Source of the DNA: Anaerobacillus isosaccharinicus
GTDB lineage: Bacteria > Bacillota > Bacilli > Bacillales > Anaerobacillaceae
Direction: 5' to 3'
NCBI RefSeq assembly: GCF_001866075.3
Contig: NZ_CP063356.1
Coordinates: 124,001-188,000, forward strand
DNA length: 64,000 nt
Part shown: positions 27,317-35,203 of the stretch, piece by piece
Layout of the letters: every line of letters starts with the position of its first letter
How positions within the stretch are numbered: the first letter of the stretch is position 1
Notes under the pieces: generated by a model
Database searches by the model: none
What the model was told of the DNA's origin: nothing
What the model saw: the letters and a program-made list of their open reading frames with translations, nothing else
Made by a program: the position numbers and the translations under genes

Positions 27317-28019
27317 ATTGAATAGCTGTATCTAAAGCAATTTCAACCATTTCACCGAACGTTTTTTGACGTTCTTCAGAAGTTGTTTCTTCTCCTGTTA
27401 GGATATGATCGCTAACTGTCAAAATTGAGAGCGCTCTTACTCCAAATTTCGCTGCTAATGTATAGAGGGCTGTCGTTTCCATTTCAAGAGCCAAAATGCC
27501 ATGCTTTGCCCAATTTTGAACTGCTTCTTTATCTTCATTATAAAACGTGTCGCTCGTAAACACGCTTCCTACATTTACTTTTTTATTACGGCTAATTGCG
27601 ATATCATACGCAGCTTTTAATAAATCAAAATTAGCTGTCGGAGCAAAATCGATTCCTTTAAAGCGAATTTTATTTACTGCAGAATCTGTTGACGCACTCA
27701 TTGCAATAATTAAGTCCCTAACTTTTACATCTGCTTGGATCGCTCCACACGTTCCAACGCGGATTAAGTTTTTAACGCCATAGCTTTGCATTAATTCTTG
27801 AGCATAAATAGATATCGAAGGAATTCCCATTCCTGTTCCTTGCACTGAAATACGTTTCCCTTTATATGTTCCTGTATACCCAAGCATTCCACGTACTTCG
27901 TTATAACATGTTGGATTTTCTAAGAAGTTCTCAGCAATAAATTTTGCTCGTAACGGATCTCCTGGTAGTAAGATTGTTTCTGCTATTTCATTTTCTTTTG
28001 CCCCTATATGTACACTCAT
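27312..28019 (-). CDS. deoD: Purine nucleoside phosphorylase, DeoD type
   Basis: The 235 residues match the hexameric PNP family in full. [17 protein letters not shown] binds phosphate at the N-terminus, [18 protein letters not shown] and RVGTCGAIQ follow, LEMETTALY binds the ribose, and LTVSDH carries the catalytic Asp. It splits purine nucleosides with phosphate to base and ribose-1-phosphate in the cytosol for salvage. TAGGAGG precedes the ATG. It stands alone here, not next to other salvage genes. Confidence 0.97.
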   Translation of the reverse strand: MSVHIGAKENEIAETILLPGDPLRAKFIAENFLENPTCYNEVRGMLGYTGTYKGKRISVQGTGMGIPSISIYAQELMQSYGVKNLIRVGTCGAIQADVKVRDLIIAMSASTDSAVNKIRFKGIDFAPTANFDLLKAAYDIAISRNKKVNVGSVFTSDTFYNEDKEAVQNWAKHGILALEMETTALYTLAAKFGVRALSILTVSDHILTGEETTSEERQKTFGEMVEIALDTAIQF

Positions 28020-28106
28020 TCGTATAACCTCCTAGAAATTCATTTGCCTAATTTATCATAGAATACTTAATTGTTCAAACAAATCCAATTATGTTTTAAA
28101 CACACA

Positions 28107-28146
28107 AAAAAACCCCTAATTATAACAGTCCCTATAGGTTTTCCCC
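28107..28146 (-). terminator. Terminator candidate after the small basic ORF
   Basis: On the minus strand AAAACCTA and TAGGGGTTTT form a stem ending in seven T. It lies about 30 nt past the stop of the 56-residue ORF at 28177. Confidence 0.55.
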
Positions 28147-28176
28147 TATTAGAGACGTTATTCATGAAGGGATATC

Positions 28177-28347
28177 TTAATTATTGGGCAATTCTCGGTC
28201 CCTCTTAACTCTCGCTTTTTCTATGACTAATGCTTTTTTTGTAACGAGTCTCTTTCTTTCATTAAAACATGATGAACTTTTTAATTTATCTTGCAAATGT
28301 TTTACTTTTTCAATGTCTCTATTACTTAAAAAATCGTTGTTGTCCAT
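28177..28347 (-). CDS. Small basic protein of unknown function (56 aa)
   Basis: An ATG at 28345-28347, preceded by GAAAGGG about 8 nt upstream, opens a 56-residue frame ending in TAA at 28177-28179. The product is hydrophilic and strongly charged (DIEKVKHLQDKLK, ERKRLVTKKALVIEKARVKR) with no membrane segment, and is probably helical. It resembles no family I can name. The terminator-like hairpin just downstream supports a real short transcription unit. Chance coding in AT-rich DNA remains possible. Confidence 0.45.
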   Translation of the reverse strand: MDNNDFLSNRDIEKVKHLQDKLKSSSCFNERKRLVTKKALVIEKARVKRDRELPNN

Positions 28348-28487
28348 CAGCAAAACCCTTTCTCAGTAAATTTTGTTATACAACAAAGATACCACTTGTC
28401 TTAGTAAGGTAAGAAAGTTCTGTTACATAAATAATTATAACACATTTTGTAAGTATATATAACTAATTAAGTCGTTTAGTAGTTATT

Positions 28488-28520
28488 AAAGGGCTAACCT
28501 AAATTCTAGGTCAGCCCTTT
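28488..28520 (-). terminator. Terminator of the HesB-like gene
   Basis: AAAGGGCTGACCT pairs with AGGTTAGCCCTTT (one mismatch) around an 8-nt loop, 5 nt beyond the TAA. The minus-strand exit TTTAATAA is only moderately U-rich. Confidence 0.75.
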
Positions 28521-28525
28521 GTCTT

Positions 28526-28807
28526 TTAGCAACACTCATTAACCCCAACCATTACAAGGCCAGAACCTTGTGGTGTTTCTTGGAAATCAAGTGTTAATTG
28601 CTCTGTTTGGTCTTTAATGCTTTTTTCAAAAGCTACTTGAACACCGTTGATTGTTTCTACGATATCCTGGTCTGTTGCCTCATCCAGAGACAAACCTAGT
28701 TTTGGACCGCCTCAGCCCATACCTGCAAAAATGACTTTAATTCCTTTTGCGTTGTTTTCTTCAAGAACACCTTGAATAAACGACTTTGCTTCATCTGTAA
28801 TTTTCAT
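28526..28807 (-). CDS. HesB/IscA-like protein, apparent selenoprotein with in-frame UGA at codon 32
   Basis: An ATG at 28805-28807 opens a 93-residue HesB-like frame broken only by TGA at 28712-28714. The context is AGMG-U-GGPKLGLSLDE, where relatives have Cys (AGMGCGGP). Both halves are in the same frame and both fit the family: EAKSFIQGVLEENNAKGIKVIF before, and IVETINGVQVAFEKSIKDQ after, ending in NECC. Replacement of the conserved metal- or cluster-binding Cys by UGA is the hallmark of selenocysteine, and HesB-like selenoproteins are a described bacterial family. A terminator follows directly. A nonsense mutation of Cys (TGC or TGT to TGA) or a sequencing error is the alternative. Standard gene callers miss the gene because of the UGA. 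Confidence 0.78.
28672..28711 (-). promoter_or_regulatory. Candidate bacterial SECIS element
   Basis: Directly after the UGA, RNA bases 8-21 can fold as CAAA-ACUAGG-UUUG, giving a short stem whose 6-nt loop holds two G at 16-17 nt from the UGA, within the range of bacterial SECIS loops. Outer bases GUCC and GGAU can extend the stem across a 3' bulge. The fold was done by eye; energies were not computed. Confidence 0.4.
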
Positions 28808-29020
28808 TTTTTCACCTCAAAGATATCATTCATCAATTATTTAAAGAAAATAATTCGTAATTAGCGTACCAATATTTATTATTATTCACAAGCAAATCGA
28901 CCTCTAAACATGAATTTATTTTACTCTCCATAATAGAGGCTCTATCCCTTGGCATCATTGTCAATTAATTCCGTATTCTCATATGGTCCTGTATCAAAAG
29001 ATTGTTAAACGAAAAAAAAT

Positions 29021-29043
29021 AAGTAAGCTCCTAACGCTTACTT
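29021..29043 (-). terminator. Terminator of the small membrane protein gene
   Basis: AAGTAAGC and GCTTACTT form an 8-bp stem with a 7-nt loop, then eight T on the minus strand. The stem overlaps the stop codon at 29042. Confidence 0.8.
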
Positions 29044-29194
29044 ACTTTATTTGAGTGTTTATTGTATTTGTTTTAAAAATATTTTTAATTTTTGAAACGA
29101 ATGTAACTGTTTTAGTGTCATTAATTCCATGAAAAATGCGGATGACGATTAGAAAATAAATTACAATTGTTAAAGCTATTAGTGCATATACCAT
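29042..29194 (-). CDS. Small single-span membrane protein (50 aa)
   Basis: Start at the ATG 6 nt after GGGGGAG; a longer frame to 29236 lacks such a site. Residues 2-20 (VYALIALTIVIYFLIVIRI) form one transmembrane helix, followed by a basic tail with KIKNIFK. I do not recognise the family. It lies between the HesB-like gene and the M-box and has its own terminator. Function unknown. Confidence 0.6.
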   Translation of the reverse strand: MVYALIALTIVIYFLIVIRIFHGINDTKTVTFVSKIKNIFKTNTINTQIK

Positions 29195-29368
29195 CAAGAT
29201 CTCCCCCGCTTTATTGAGAATAATTTTCAATATCATTATATGCTACTTTTACTAAAACTTTCAAGTATTTTCTAAATTTTTATTAAAAGTTCACAATTTT
29301 ATGAATTCGCCTTTAATGGTTGACAGTCTAATTGTTGTTCTGTAACCTTATACATACAATTCAATACC

Positions 29369-29592
29369 TTCGTTAGGTGAGGCTCCTATGCTGGAGAGAC
29401 GCTACTGCCCAAAAATGTCCAAAGACGCCAATGGGTCAACAGGAACTATCGACATAAGGTGGTTTTTAATGTAGCTGGATGCAATCCTATGCCGCATAGT
29501 GCTAAAGCTCTACGATTAGAAGGTCTAACCGCATGTTTAAGCTTATTTTAGTATGCCCATTTAACACCTTCTTTCGTAGAAGGTGTTTTTTG
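29369..29592 (+). promoter_or_regulatory. mgtE: M-box (ykoK-type) magnesium riboswitch with terminator
   Basis: The aptamer (about 29369-29532) shows the M-box conserved blocks in order: CGTTAGGTGAGGCTCCTATG, CTGGAGAGACGCTACTGCCC, AAATGTCCAAAGACGCCAAT, GGTCAACAGGAACTATCGAC, AAGGTGGTTTTTAATGTAGC, and CATAGTGCTAAAGCTCTACG. An intrinsic terminator follows (AACACCTTCT / AGAAGGTGTT, 29563-29587, then six T). Mg2+ binding is expected to favour the terminator and shut off the downstream transporter. A TTGACA lies upstream at 29320-29325, with only a weak -10. Confidence 0.95.
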
Positions 29593-29620
29593 TTGATTTT
29601 GAATCTATGGAGGTGGGGAA

Positions 29621-29725
29621 ATGGATAGTGACCCAGGAAGTTGGAATAACAAGCTCAAAGTAATACACAATATTAAACAGCGGCAGGAACTATCATTTCC
29701 ACCTCAATTGGTGAGTAGTTCCTAA
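29621..29725 (+). CDS. Short leader ORF (34 aa) between the M-box and mgtE
   Basis: ATG at 29621 is preceded by a strong GGAGGTGG site at 8-nt spacing and opens a 34-codon frame ending 15 nt before mgtE. The product is polar, with SFPPQL near the end. Within it, AGGAACTA (29684) and TAGTTCCT pair, enclosing CCACC/GGTG, so translation of the ORF and folding of the region before the mgtE ribosome site could affect each other. I know no homologue; it may be a regulatory leader peptide or a chance ORF. Confidence 0.4.
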   Translation: MDSDPGSWNNKLKVIHNIKQRQELSFPPQLVSSS

Positions 29726-29740
29726 AAGGAGGAAAGCCTG

Positions 29741-31114
29741 ATGGTAAAATTAGACCAAGAAAATCGTGCTGGATATACAAAACAGTTAATTGAAACTCTT
29801 AACGAGCAAAACATCACGGATTTTAGAGAGTTATTTTTTGAATTACATCCTACAGATCAAATCGATGTTTTTAATTCAATAACAAAAAAACAAAGAATTA
29901 CTGTATATAAATATATATCACCAGAGGAATTCGCTGAAATTTTCCAAGGATTAGAGTTATATAAGCAAAAGCAATATATCGCTGAGCTGCAGCAAAACTA
30001 TGCTATAGACGTCATTAACCATATGTCCTATGATGACATTGCTGATTTTTTAGGCGAACTGCCCGAAATCACGAAAGATCTTTATTTAGGCATGATGGAA
30101 AAAGAAGAAGCCGCAGAAGTTATTCACTTGTTAAAGTACGAGGACCAAACTGCTGGAGCTATCATGACTACAGAATTTATCTCTGTTTCTACAACGGAAA
30201 CTGTTAGCGACGTTATGGTACGGTTAAGGACTGAAGCACCGGAAGCCGAAACGATTTATTACTTATATGTTATCGATCATCAGTTTAGATTAGTTGGGGT
30301 TGTTTCTTTACGAGACTTAATTATTTCTCCGTTAGAAGAAACGATTGAAGAGGTTATGTTATCAAGAGTTAGAGCAGTTGAAACACATACTGACCAAGAA
30401 GAAGTTGCACGGATTATTAGAAAATATGACTTTTTGGCCATTCCCGTAACTGCCCAAGGGAAGCTCGTCGGTATCATCACAGTAGACGATATTATGGATG
30501 TTGTAGAAGAAGAAACTGAAGAAGACTTTGGTGAGATGTTCGCCGTGAGAGGTTCTCTTGATACTAATGTCACTTCCTATACAGCTGCAAAAAAGCGTTC
30601 ACCATGGATTATTATGTTAATGTTTCTTGGTCTTATAACAGCAGGTGTAATTGGTCAGTTTGAAGAAACACTAGAGGAAGTTATCTTACTTTCGGTTTTT
30701 ATACCTCTTATAATGGGTTCAGCTGGAAATACCGGAACACAAGCACTAGCTGTTGTTGTACGTAGCTTAGCTCTTGGCACTGTAGATAGATCAACTATAA
30801 GTAAAATGCTTCGTCGCGAATTTGGAACCGGAATAATGCTAGGTATTATTTGTGCTTTTACTCTACTGATTTTAATACCACTGATCTACCCTCAAGGAGG
30901 TTTTTGGTTAGCTGGTATCGTTGGTTTATCTTTATTCGTCACACTTAGCATCTCCACAATGGTAGGTGCCACTGTACCATTAATTATTAACAAACTTAAA
31001 ATAGACCCTGCTGTTGCATCCGGTCCATTTATTACGACAATTAACGATTTATTAGGTTTAATTATTTACTTTTCTATTGCTACTGCTCTTTTAGATTATA
31101 TGCCACCCCAATAA
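29741..31114 (+). CDS. mgtE: Magnesium transporter MgtE
   Basis: 457 residues with the full MgtE layout: an N-terminal superhelical domain (about 1-125), two CBS domains (about 130-255, with AGAIMTTEFISV and LVGIITVDDIMDVVEEE), a connecting helix, and a five-helix membrane domain (about 285-455) containing the pore signature PLIMGSAGNTGTQALAVVVRSLALG. It is a Mg2+-gated Mg2+ channel of the cell membrane, closed by Mg2+ binding to the cytosolic domains. Expression is under the M-box just upstream, so Mg2+ controls both synthesis and gating. AAAGGAGG precedes the ATG. Confidence 0.97.
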   Translation: MVKLDQENRAGYTKQLIETLNEQNITDFRELFFELHPTDQIDVFNSITKKQRITVYKYISPEEFAEIFQGLELYKQKQYIAELQQNYAIDVINHMSYDDIADFLGELPEITKDLYLGMMEKEEAAEVIHLLKYEDQTAGAIMTTEFISVSTTETVSDVMVRLRTEAPEAETIYYLYVIDHQFRLVGVVSLRDLIISPLEETIEEVMLSRVRAVETHTDQEEVARIIRKYDFLAIPVTAQGKLVGIITVDDIMDVVEEETEEDFGEMFAVRGSLDTNVTSYTAAKKRSPWIIMLMFLGLITAGVIGQFEETLEEVILLSVFIPLIMGSAGNTGTQALAVVVRSLALGTVDRSTISKMLRREFGTGIMLGIICAFTLLILIPLIYPQGGFWLAGIVGLSLFVTLSISTMVGATVPLIINKLKIDPAVASGPFITTINDLLGLIIYFSIATALLDYMPPQ

Positions 31115-31128
31115 GTAAAGAAGTAGGA

Positions 31129-31158
31129 AACTCACCTTTAAGTTATGGTGAGTTTTTT
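31129..31158 (+). terminator. mgtE: Terminator of mgtE
   Basis: AACTCACC and GGTGAGTT enclose a 10-nt loop, followed by T residues, 15 nt after the mgtE stop. Confidence 0.88.
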
Positions 31159-31242
31159 ATCATTTTTAAAATTTTACACTTGTGAGATTTTACTATTTTT
31201 CTTAATATTAAAATAAAACAAGTTTAATTAGGAGTGTGGTCT

Positions 31243-32148
31243 ATGATTATAAAATCTCGCATCGAATCTAAACAACTCAACATTTTGAGATGTTTAGACA
31301 AGAGAGGCATTTTAACAGAAAAAGAAGTATCAAACTATCATTCACTTGAAAAAGGCTTCATCGGTGAGCAAAAATTTGATAGATGGTTAGAAGGCTTGTC
31401 TGAAGGAACGCTTATTCTTTCAGATTTATTACTAGAGTGTAACAATACTTTTTTTCAAATTGATTCGTTGATCATATCCGAAACCACAATTTATCTTATC
31501 GAAGTAAAGAATTATGAAGGTGACTTTTTGATCGAAAAAGATAAATGGTATACCGTAGCTGGAGCTGAAATTAAGAACCCATTGCTTCAGTTGGAACGGT
31601 GCGAAGGATTACTCAGAAAATTACTTCATGTACTAGGATACAAAATCCCTATAGAAGCCTACCTTACATTTGTTAACCCTGAGTTCCACTTATATCAAGC
31701 ACCGTTAAAGTCCTCAATTATTTTCCCGACACAACTCAAACGTTTCATAAAGAAGCTGAATATGACCCCCTCTAAAGTAACGACAAAACACATAAACTTA
31801 GCAGAAAAACTCATATCACTCCACACGAATAACTACTCATTCATTCGTCTCCCTGATTATAATTTCGAGAATATCCCTAAAGGTATTACGTGTCAATATT
31901 GCCATTCGTATTTAAATAAACATGATACGTTTACTTTGGTCTGTAAGGAATGCAATAAGAAAGAGACTGTAATAGTTGCAGTTCTGCGAAGTATCGAAGA
32001 GTTTAAAATTCTATTTCCAGAAAAGAGAGCAACATTAATTACCATATACGATTGGTGTAAAATTATTGATTCTAAGAAAACGATAAAGCGGATTCTTGCA
32101 ACAAATTATAAACAAATAGGTCATGGAAGGTCCTCATATTATATTTAA
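31243..32148 (+). CDS. NERD-domain (nuclease-related) protein
   Basis: About 301 residues. The NERD domain (about 38-150) shows the nuclease-like pattern KGFIGEQKFDRWLEG, LLLECNNTFFQIDSLII and IYLIEVKNYEGDFLIE, with Asp and E-x-K arranged as in restriction-type folds. Near 220-245 two CxxC pairs (CQYC and CKEC) suggest a zinc ribbon. The ATG at 31243 has AGGAG 7 nt upstream. NERD proteins are common in bacilli, and their substrate is generally unknown. It is a single gene; nothing nearby suggests a partner. Confidence 0.85.
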   Translation: MIIKSRIESKQLNILRCLDKRGILTEKEVSNYHSLEKGFIGEQKFDRWLEGLSEGTLILSDLLLECNNTFFQIDSLIISETTIYLIEVKNYEGDFLIEKDKWYTVAGAEIKNPLLQLERCEGLLRKLLHVLGYKIPIEAYLTFVNPEFHLYQAPLKSSIIFPTQLKRFIKKLNMTPSKVTTKHINLAEKLISLHTNNYSFIRLPDYNFENIPKGITCQYCHSYLNKHDTFTLVCKECNKKETVIVAVLRSIEEFKILFPEKRATLITIYDWCKIIDSKKTIKRILATNYKQIGHGRSSYYI

Positions 32149-32257
32149 AATCAAGATCTCTGTTGAAACGGAATGCTTTTAGGTCTAAGAGCACTAATCG
32201 ATTTTAGTTTCTTTCTGCTTTACATCCTTAAATCGGTATACAGGGGAATATAGCGGT

Positions 32258-32647
32258 TGTTTATTCCCAGTATTTACAGTTTGTGGTAATATCGAGAACT
32301 ACTTTTATTGTTTGTTCCCGGTGTTTACAGTTTGTGGTAATATCGGGAACTATTTTTATTGTTTGTTCCTGATATTTACAATTTGTGGTAATACAGGGAA
32401 CTATTTTTATTGTTCGTTCCCGGTGTTTACAGTTTGTGGTAATATCGGGAACTATTTTGATTTTCCGTTCCTAGTATTTACAGTTTGTGGTAATATCGGG
32501 AACTATTTTTATTGTTTGTTCCTGATATTTACAGTTTGTGGTAATATCGGGAACTATTTTCATTGTTCGTTCCTGATATTTACAGTTTGTGGTAATATTG
32601 AGAACTATTTCAATTGCCCATTCCCGGTATTTACAGTTTACGGTAAA
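32258..32647. repeat. Tandem array of 51-bp hairpin-forming repeats (seven full copies plus one partial)
   Basis: Units start at 32258, 32309, 32360, 32411, 32462, 32513, 32564 and 32615 (33 bp). Each reads GTTCCCGGTGTTTAC-AGTTTGT-GGTAATATCGGGAAC with small changes, then a TATTTTTATTGTTT spacer. The two arms are complementary with G-U pairs, so each unit can fold into a hairpin. The middle TTTACAGTTTGTGGTAAT is nearly invariant. It occupies most of the 32149-32743 gap, and no gene is otherwise seen there. No spacer diversity, so it is not CRISPR. Confidence 0.9.
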
Positions 32648-32708
32648 TAAGAAAGCTATTCTTCTGATTTGTGCACTTTCATCATCTAGCTAAAACACAT
32701 AATTAGAA

Positions 32709-32732
32709 AACCACACCTGTGATGGTGTGGTT
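32709..32732 (-). terminator. Terminator of the oligo-1,6-glucosidase gene
   Basis: Perfect 9-bp stem AACCACACC / GGTGTGGTT with a 6-nt loop, T-rich exit on the minus strand, 12 nt past the stop at 32744. Confidence 0.88.
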
Positions 32733-32743
32733 CCAGCCAAATT

Positions 32744-34420
32744 TTATTTTAATAAGTAAACTCTTGCTTCATAGGGCTTTAGTGTAAATTCTTCTACGCT
32801 ACCTTCTGTTGCAGCGTAATTACAAACAATTAACTCACTTTTCGTAAAACGAATGTCGTCTGGCAAATGAAATGTTGGCTCCTGGTCATAAAAGTTACAA
32901 ACAACGACAAGCTTCTCATCACCTAATGTTCTTACATATGAAAATATATCAGCGTTTTCTTCTAATAGTATGTCATAACCCCCGTAAACGATAATTTCAT
33001 GCTGTTTACGTAAACGAATTAAATTTTGATAGTAATAGAAGATTGAATTTTTATCTTCCACAACTGCCTTTGCATTAATCTCTTTATAATTTGGATTTAC
33101 TTCAATCCATGGTGTTCCCGTTGTAAATCCTGCATGTTCACTATCATCCCACTGTACAGGAGTTCTAGCATTATCTCTTCCTTTTACATAAATCGATTCC
33201 ATAATCTTTTCATGTGGAATCCCTTGCTCACGTTTTTCCTTATACATATTTAACGTTTCAATATCTTTGTATTGTTCGATATTTTCAAAACGGATATTTG
33301 TCATACCCATTTCTTCACCCTGATAAATATACGGTGTGCCTTTCATCATGTGCAATAATGTTGCTAGCATTTTTGCTGACTCTACTCGGTACTTCCCATC
33401 ATTCCCAAAACGGGAAACCATCCGTGGTTGATCATGATTGTTAAAATAAAGACTGTTCCAGCCAATATTTTCCAACCCCTTTTGCCAACCTGATAGATTT
33501 TCTTTTAAATCAGCTAATTTTAACGGGCGAAGATCCCATTTGCCATCAGGACCAGAATCTAAATCGACATGTTCAAATTGAAATACCATATAAACTTCCC
33601 CGCGTTCCTCTGCAGTATAGGCTCTTGCTTCCGCAGGTGTAACACCAGGCATTTCACCAACTGTCATGACATCGTAGTTAGCTGTTGTTTTTTCATGCAT
33701 TTCTTGTAAGAATTCATGAATTCTAGGACCATTCATAAAATACTCATGTCCTGAAACATATTTTTTTCCTGCCTCTGATGGTGCGTCCGGTAGTCCTTCC
33801 ACCTTAGAAATGAAGTTTACAACGTCCATCCTAAAGCCGTCAATCCCTTTATCAAGCCACCAATTCATCATCTTATAAACTTCTTCACGTAGCGTTGGAT
33901 TTTCCCAATTTAAATCGGGTTGCTTTTTTGAGAATAGATGTAGGAAGTACTCATCTGTTGTTTCATCATATTGCCATGCCGAACCACTAAAAGCACTTGC
34001 CCAATTGTTTGGCTCTCTCCCATCTTTACCTGGGCGCCATATGTAATAGTCACGATAAGGGTTGTCCTTTGATTTTTTAGATTCAATGAACCACTTATGC
34101 TCATCAGAACTATGATTAACGACTAAATCCATAATTAGCTTCATGCCTCGATTATGAACTTCAGCCAAAAGCTCTTCCCAGTCAGCCATAGTCCCAAACT
34201 CATCCATAATGTCTTGATAATCGCTTATATCATATCCGTTATCATCATTAGGAGATTTATAAACTGGAGAAAGCCAAATTACGTCAACTCCTAGTTTTTT
34301 TAAATAGTCTAGCTTTGAAATAATCCCTTTTAAATCACCAATTCCATCACCATTACTATCCGCAAAGCTTCGAGGATATATTTGATATACTACACTTTCT
34401 TTCCACCAAGTTTTTTTCAT
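32744..34420 (-). CDS. malL: Oligo-1,6-glucosidase / alpha-glucosidase (GH13)
   Basis: The 558 residues match the GH13 oligo-1,6-glucosidase group in length. Conserved regions are intact: DLVVNHSSDEH (region I), GFRMDVVNF with nucleophile Asp199, VGEMPG with acid Glu256, and FNNHDQPRM with Asp330. The Val after Asp199 is the residue associated with alpha-1,6 preference; Thr marks alpha-1,4 enzymes. There is no signal peptide, so it acts in the cytosol on isomaltose-type oligosaccharides or sucrose. A cre-like site lies upstream at 34627-34640, suggesting CcpA repression. No transporter gene is adjacent. Confidence 0.93.
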   Translation of the reverse strand: MKKTWWKESVVYQIYPRSFADSNGDGIGDLKGIISKLDYLKKLGVDVIWLSPVYKSPNDDNGYDISDYQDIMDEFGTMADWEELLAEVHNRGMKLIMDLVVNHSSDEHKWFIESKKSKDNPYRDYYIWRPGKDGREPNNWASAFSGSAWQYDETTDEYFLHLFSKKQPDLNWENPTLREEVYKMMNWWLDKGIDGFRMDVVNFISKVEGLPDAPSEAGKKYVSGHEYFMNGPRIHEFLQEMHEKTTANYDVMTVGEMPGVTPAEARAYTAEERGEVYMVFQFEHVDLDSGPDGKWDLRPLKLADLKENLSGWQKGLENIGWNSLYFNNHDQPRMVSRFGNDGKYRVESAKMLATLLHMMKGTPYIYQGEEMGMTNIRFENIEQYKDIETLNMYKEKREQGIPHEKIMESIYVKGRDNARTPVQWDDSEHAGFTTGTPWIEVNPNYKEINAKAVVEDKNSIFYYYQNLIRLRKQHEIIVYGGYDILLEENADIFSYVRTLGDEKLVVVCNFYDQEPTFHLPDDIRFTKSELIVCNYAATEGSVEEFTLKPYEARVYLLK

Positions 34421-34474
34421 AAACTATGTAGTCAACTCCCTATTAATTCAAATCATTCCTATACAGTTTTACCT

Positions 34475-34592
34475 GAGTGAATTTCATAATTACCGAAAAC
34501 GAGCCATATTAAATTATATGTAGTTGCGAGCGAATTTACGCAACTCATATATTATCCTAATGGTGATAATACGGGATTATGAAATTCATTAA
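34475..34592. mobile_element. MITE-like element, copy 1 (with nested hairpin)
   Basis: Perfect 13-bp terminal inverted repeats, TGAATTTCATAAT (34478-34490) and ATTATGAAATTCA (34576-34588), enclose CGAAAACGAGCCATATTAAA and a CTAATGGTGATAATACGGG end. Relative to the copy at 37567 it carries about 40 extra bases that themselves form an inverted repeat (ATATGTAGTTGCG / CGCAACTCATAT). It is non-coding and lies between the glucosidase gene and its cre-like site. Confidence 0.65.
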
Positions 34593-34626
34593 CCATATTT
34601 AATCTTACTATAAGAAAAACGTTTTG

Positions 34627-34640
34627 TGCAAACGGTTTCC
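34627..34640 (-). promoter_or_regulatory. cre-like CcpA site upstream of the oligo-1,6-glucosidase gene
   Basis: TGCAAACGGTTTCC fits the cre pattern TGNAANCGNWNNCA in all but the last base. It lies about 210 bp upstream of the start, with the MITE-like element in between. Confidence 0.55.
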
Positions 34641-34692
34641 GAAACTGTTAAAAATAGCTCGAAAGTAACACATTGGTGTTTAATTAAACGAA

Positions 34693-34729
34693 AAAAATGG
34701 GATCCATCATGACTTGGATGCCCATTTTT
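34693..34729 (-). terminator. Terminator downstream of the HPr-like gene
   Basis: AAAAATGGGATCC and GGATGCCCATTTTT form a long stem (one bulge) with T-runs on both strands, about 55 nt after the stop at 34783. Confidence 0.78.
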
Positions 34730-34782
34730 TTCTAAATACCACTTATCAATGGAAAGTATTTTAACCTTACAAACAAGTAGAT

Positions 34783-35028
34783 TTAATTTGTTTCTTCAAA
34801 AAGTTCTAGTTGTTTTAACTCTGCTAATAGTTCTTTATCTTCTGTTTCCATACTAAATTCAATAATCTGACCAGGCTGTAGAGCAATTGCCAATACTCCG
34901 AGTAAACTTTTTGCGTCAACAACCCAATGGTCCTTTTTTATTAAGATTGTATTAGGATGCTTACTTGTAGCGTTTACTAGCTTACTTGCTGCTTCTGCAA
35001 ATATAGGTGTTAGTACTTTTACCTTCAT
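34783..35028 (-). CDS. HPr/Crh-like protein lacking the phosphorylatable histidine
   Basis: 81 residues, the length of HPr. The region that reads G-I-H-A-R-P-A in HPr is P-I-F-A-E-A-A here, so the PEP-dependent phosphorylation histidine is replaced by Phe10 and the Arg by Glu. The regulatory serine region is kept as DAKSLLGVL (Ser41, matching Ser46 of HPr). This pattern recalls Crh, which cannot carry phosphate for sugar uptake but acts with CcpA after HprK phosphorylation. It is more diverged than typical Crh, so CcpA binding is uncertain. AAAAGGAG precedes the ATG. It is not in a PTS operon. Confidence 0.75.
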   Translation of the reverse strand: MKVKVLTPIFAEAASKLVNATSKHPNTILIKKDHWVVDAKSLLGVLAIALQPGQIIEFSMETEDKELLAELKQLELFEETN

Positions 35029-35189
35029 TATCTAGTCTCCTTTTCAATATTGAAATTTAAGTGAATATCCTAATCCCTTACATTAACTACAAAACAAAAT
35101 GACTAATTTAAAGGAAGTTAAAATTCACTCTGTTATAAGACCATTATCATATTTTCCCGGTGAAATTGGAAGTTATTTATCAAAAATTG

Positions 35190-35203
35190 TGCAAACGTTT
35201 TTA
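35190..35203 (+). promoter_or_regulatory. cre-like CcpA site (weaker)
   Basis: TGCAAACGTTTTTA keeps the TGNAANCG core of cre but lacks the final CA. It lies about 430 bp upstream of the symporter operon. Confidence 0.35.

Noticed and set aside
32258-32647. CRISPR array
   Set aside because: Units are contiguous 51-bp repeats without unique spacers and no cas genes are nearby.
32312-32650. 112-codon plus-strand frame with 17-residue CGNIGNYFYC-type repeats
   Set aside because: It exists only because the 51-bp hairpin repeat is a multiple of three; no ribosome site, TTG start inside a repeat, and no natural protein pattern.
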